From Acidobacteriota bacterium (GTDB lineage: Bacteria > Acidobacteriota > Terriglobia > UBA7540), in assembly GCA_003224665.1 (NCBI GenBank), contig QHZM01000203.1:1-8699 (forward strand): a DNA stretch of 8,699 nucleotides, given 5' to 3'. Made by a program: the position numbers and the translations under genes. Positions 7,084 to 8,699 of the stretch are shown in pieces; the stretch's first letter is position 1; every line of letters begins with the position of its first letter. Under the pieces are notes generated by a model, which saw only the letters and a program-made list of their open reading frames with translations, ran no database searches and had not been told where the DNA came from.

Positions 7084-7731
7084 ATGAAAATATTCCTGGA
7101 CACAGCCAATCTGGATGAAATTCGCGAGGGCGCATCCTTGGGCCTCCTCGACGGAGTGACCACCAATCCCTCTTTGATCGCCAAAGAAGGCGCAGACTTC
7201 AGGAAGCGGATTGTGGAAATTTGTGAAAGTGTTCAGGGCCCCGTCAGCGCTGAAGTCACTTGCACGGACACCGAAGGAATGTGCCGGCAGGGACGCGAGC
7301 TGGCCAAAATCCATTCCTGGGTGGTCGTGAAGACCCCGACGACCAAAGAGGGCTTAAAAGCCGCCAAGTGCCTGGTGGGTGACGGCATCAAGGTGAACTC
7401 CACCCTTTGTTTCTCCGCGCCCCAGGCCTTGCTGGTCGCAAAGACCGGGGCCACATACGTCAGCCCGTTCGTGGGCCGGCTGGATGACATCTCCCACGTT
7501 GGAATGGACCTGATCCGCGACATCGTCACTATTTATCGCAATTATTCGTTTAAGACTCAGGTGTTGGCCGCTTCACTTCGTCATCCCTTGCACGTCGTGG
7601 ACGCGGCGAAAGCGGGAGTCGATGTCGCCACCATGCCCTTCAAGGTCTTTGAGCTGCTGTTTAAGCATCCCCTGACCGACAAGGGCCAAGACCAATTCCT
7701 GAAGGACTGGGAGAAGCTAAAGGCTCGGTGA
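7084..7731 (+). CDS. tal: Small transaldolase (TalC / fructose-6-phosphate aldolase family)
   Basis: A TIM-barrel class I aldolase of 215 residues, full length for the Fsa/TalC/MipB family. Visible residues are Asp6 in FLDTAN, the TTNPS motif (26-30), the Schiff-base Lys83 in [17 protein letters not shown] (107-117), [11 protein letters not shown] (125-135), ASLRHPLHV, and the C-terminal KHPLTDKG. Family members either split and form fructose-6-phosphate or act as transaldolases moving dihydroxyacetone between sugar phosphates in the pentose phosphate pathway. The residue matching Gln59 of E. coli FsaA is Glu57, and that matching Tyr131 is Phe129. Both are the transaldolase-type choice, so I favour transaldolase; annotation pipelines often name this family fsa. 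The start is supported by the ribosome site and the promoter upstream. The stop overlaps the next gene's GTG. Confidence 0.9.
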   Translation: MKIFLDTANLDEIREGASLGLLDGVTTNPSLIAKEGADFRKRIVEICESVQGPVSAEVTCTDTEGMCRQGRELAKIHSWVVVKTPTTKEGLKAAKCLVGDGIKVNSTLCFSAPQALLVAKTGATYVSPFVGRLDDISHVGMDLIRDIVTIYRNYSFKTQVLAASLRHPLHVVDAAKAGVDVATMPFKVFELLFKHPLTDKGQDQFLKDWEKLKAR

Positions 7732-8192
7732 TTCCATCAGAAGGACTCACGCAGACTCTGCTGATTGCGGCCGCGGCAGTCTTGGCGGGAGTTTGGGTCA
7801 CGACCCGCCTCATCCTTTGGAGGCGGAAGACTCCCGCGGAGCTCGAGAGACTACGCCGCCTGGACGTTAACCGCCGCGGGCGGATCGCCACCGGCCTGAT
7901 CCTGGACATCCTCGAGCCCGAACTGTCCGAACCGGGCCCCCGTTTACTGATTTATAAATACACGCTCGCGGGCGTCATCTATGAAGCCTCCCAGGATATT
8001 TCCGGGCTGCCCGACATCATCCCCCTGGCGAGACGAATAACCGGGCGTACGACCAACCTGAAGTACGACCCCAAGAGGCCGTCGAACTCCATTATTGTTT
8101 GCGAGCACTGGTCCGGTCTGCCGGAGTGGAATACCGGGTCCGGCGGCGCGGACGACGGCGTCGAAGAGCGAGCGCTCGGGAACATGGACTGA
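7728..8192 (+). CDS. Single-pass membrane protein, DUF3592-like
   Basis: A 154-residue protein with one clear N-terminal membrane segment (about residues 10-31), then basic WRRK, which predicts the C-terminal part in the cytoplasm by the positive-inside rule. The soluble part has [16 protein letters not shown] (around 76-91), then a stretch ending [18 protein letters not shown]...G..Y pattern followed by V.YDP.NP..S is what is seen in DUF3592-type proteins; no molecular function is established for these that I can cite, and the assignment rests on pattern only. The start is a GTG that overlaps the transaldolase stop as GTGA, so translation is probably coupled. The last 20 residues ([18 protein letters not shown]) look disordered. 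The carboxyltransferase gene begins 58 bases later. Confidence 0.65.
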   Translation: MIPSEGLTQTLLIAAAAVLAGVWVTTRLILWRRKTPAELERLRRLDVNRRGRIATGLILDILEPELSEPGPRLLIYKYTLAGVIYEASQDISGLPDIIPLARRITGRTTNLKYDPKRPSNSIIVCEHWSGLPEWNTGSGGADDGVEERALGNMD

Positions 8193-8250
8193 GCTCTCCG
8201 CCTTTGTCGCCCGCCGAGGCAGGCCCCTGGCACGCGAAGGCCTCACTTTG

Positions 8251-8699
8251 ATGACTCACCAGGAAAAACTCGAAGAATCCGAGATCGACAAGTTCGTGGT
8301 GCACCAGAGCCATGACTTCGGCATGGACGAGCAGAAGTTCCCCGGTGACGGGGTCGTCACCGGATCGGGACGCATCCACGGTCGCCCGGTGTTCGTCTTC
8401 GCTCAGGACTTCACGGTCTTCGGGGGTTCGCTGAGTGAGGCCAACGCCGCCAAGATCTGCAAAGTGATGGACCTGGCCATGAAAGTTGGCGCGCCCGTCA
8501 TCGGCTTGAATGACTCCGGGGGAGCGCGCATCCAGGAAGGAGTGGCTTCGCTCGCGGGTTACGCGGAGATCTTCCTCCGCAATACTCTTGCTTCAGGCGT
8601 CATCCCGCAAATTTCCGCCATCATGGGCCCCTGCGCGGGCGGCGCTGTCTATTCGCCTGCCATCACCGACTTCACGGTGATGGTGGACAAATCGAGCTA
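8251..8699 (+). CDS. pccB: Acyl-CoA carboxylase carboxyltransferase subunit (propionyl-CoA carboxylase beta / methylmalonyl-CoA decarboxylase alpha type), 3' truncated by window end, with an internal gap
   Basis: 149 codons are visible before the window ends. The product matches the carboxyltransferase of biotin-dependent propionyl-CoA carboxylase or methylmalonyl-CoA decarboxylase: [16 protein letters not shown] (23-38), the [12 protein letters not shown] block (50-61), [18 protein letters not shown] (81-98), [20 protein letters not shown] (115-134), and [11 protein letters not shown]. The GGAR and GPCAGGA loops that form the oxyanion holes are intact. The N-terminus is unusual: MTHQEKLEE, a normal opening, is joined directly to [10 protein letters not shown]. 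In the family about 40 residues lie between, including the near-universal GKLTARERI.LLLD block. The frame stays open across the junction. The start ATG at 8251 follows a weak GAAGG (8236-8240). The enzyme transfers carboxyl from biotin to an acyl-CoA; acyl specificity cannot be told from this part. Confidence 0.85.
   Translation, partial: MTHQEKLEESEIDKFVVHQSHDFGMDEQKFPGDGVVTGSGRIHGRPVFVFAQDFTVFGGSLSEANAAKICKVMDLAMKVGAPVIGLNDSGGARIQEGVASLAGYAEIFLRNTLASGVIPQISAIMGPCAGGAVYSPAITDFTVMVDKSS

Noticed and set aside
1..8699. A hidden new multi-gene defence or mobile system
   Set aside because: Every gene of substance is a housekeeping or envelope gene in a co-directed layout, and no integrase, transposase, toxin, nuclease, direct repeat array or attachment-like duplication was found.

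Overview
The window is a stretch of about 8.7 kb, GC-rich (roughly 60%), with every gene on the + strand and little space between genes. It reads as a bacterial chromosome segment of core metabolism and protein quality control. The order accD-folC-plsC-SDR, the hslV-hslU pair followed by an FN3 lipoprotein, and the style of the proteins suggest Acidobacteriota or a close relative. That placement is an inference from general resemblance, not from a search. I see no mobile element, CRISPR array, RNA gene or phage signature.

Layout. Bases 1-3957 form a probable operon: the 3' end of accD (acetyl-CoA carboxylase beta subunit), folC, a plsC-type 1-acylglycerol-3-phosphate acyltransferase, a FabG-like short-chain dehydrogenase, and a secreted protein of unknown function that overlaps the dehydrogenase. 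A perfect extended -10 promoter (TGTTATAAT) then opens a second unit: hslV, hslU and a lipoprotein with fibronectin type III-like repeats. A second perfect extended -10 (TGATATAAT) opens a third unit: a small transaldolase (TalC/Fsa family), a single-pass membrane protein, and the 5' part of a propionyl/methylmalonyl-CoA-type carboxyltransferase (pccB/mmdA), which runs off the end.

The main surprise is that three conserved genes have each lost a compact, normally invariant block while the rest remains well conserved. hslV lacks about 25 N-terminal residues, including the catalytic threonine, yet its promoter and Shine-Dalgarno sequence are intact upstream. hslU lacks about 55 codons including Walker B, and the frame is broken at the junction. 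pccB lacks about 40 codons containing the GKLTARER-type block, with the frame kept. The SDR gene also carries what looks like a compensating pair of small frameshifts. Either this lineage carries real deletions that would kill its HslUV protease, or the assembly lost short segments. The sequence alone cannot decide between these.

Functionally, the first unit joins fatty acid initiation (AccD), acyl transfer to phospholipid (PlsC) and a reductase with folate polyglutamylation (FolC). The second is the ATP-dependent HslUV protease plus a cell-envelope lipoprotein. The third joins sugar-phosphate interconversion with acyl-CoA carboxylation. No convincing new multi-gene system is visible.
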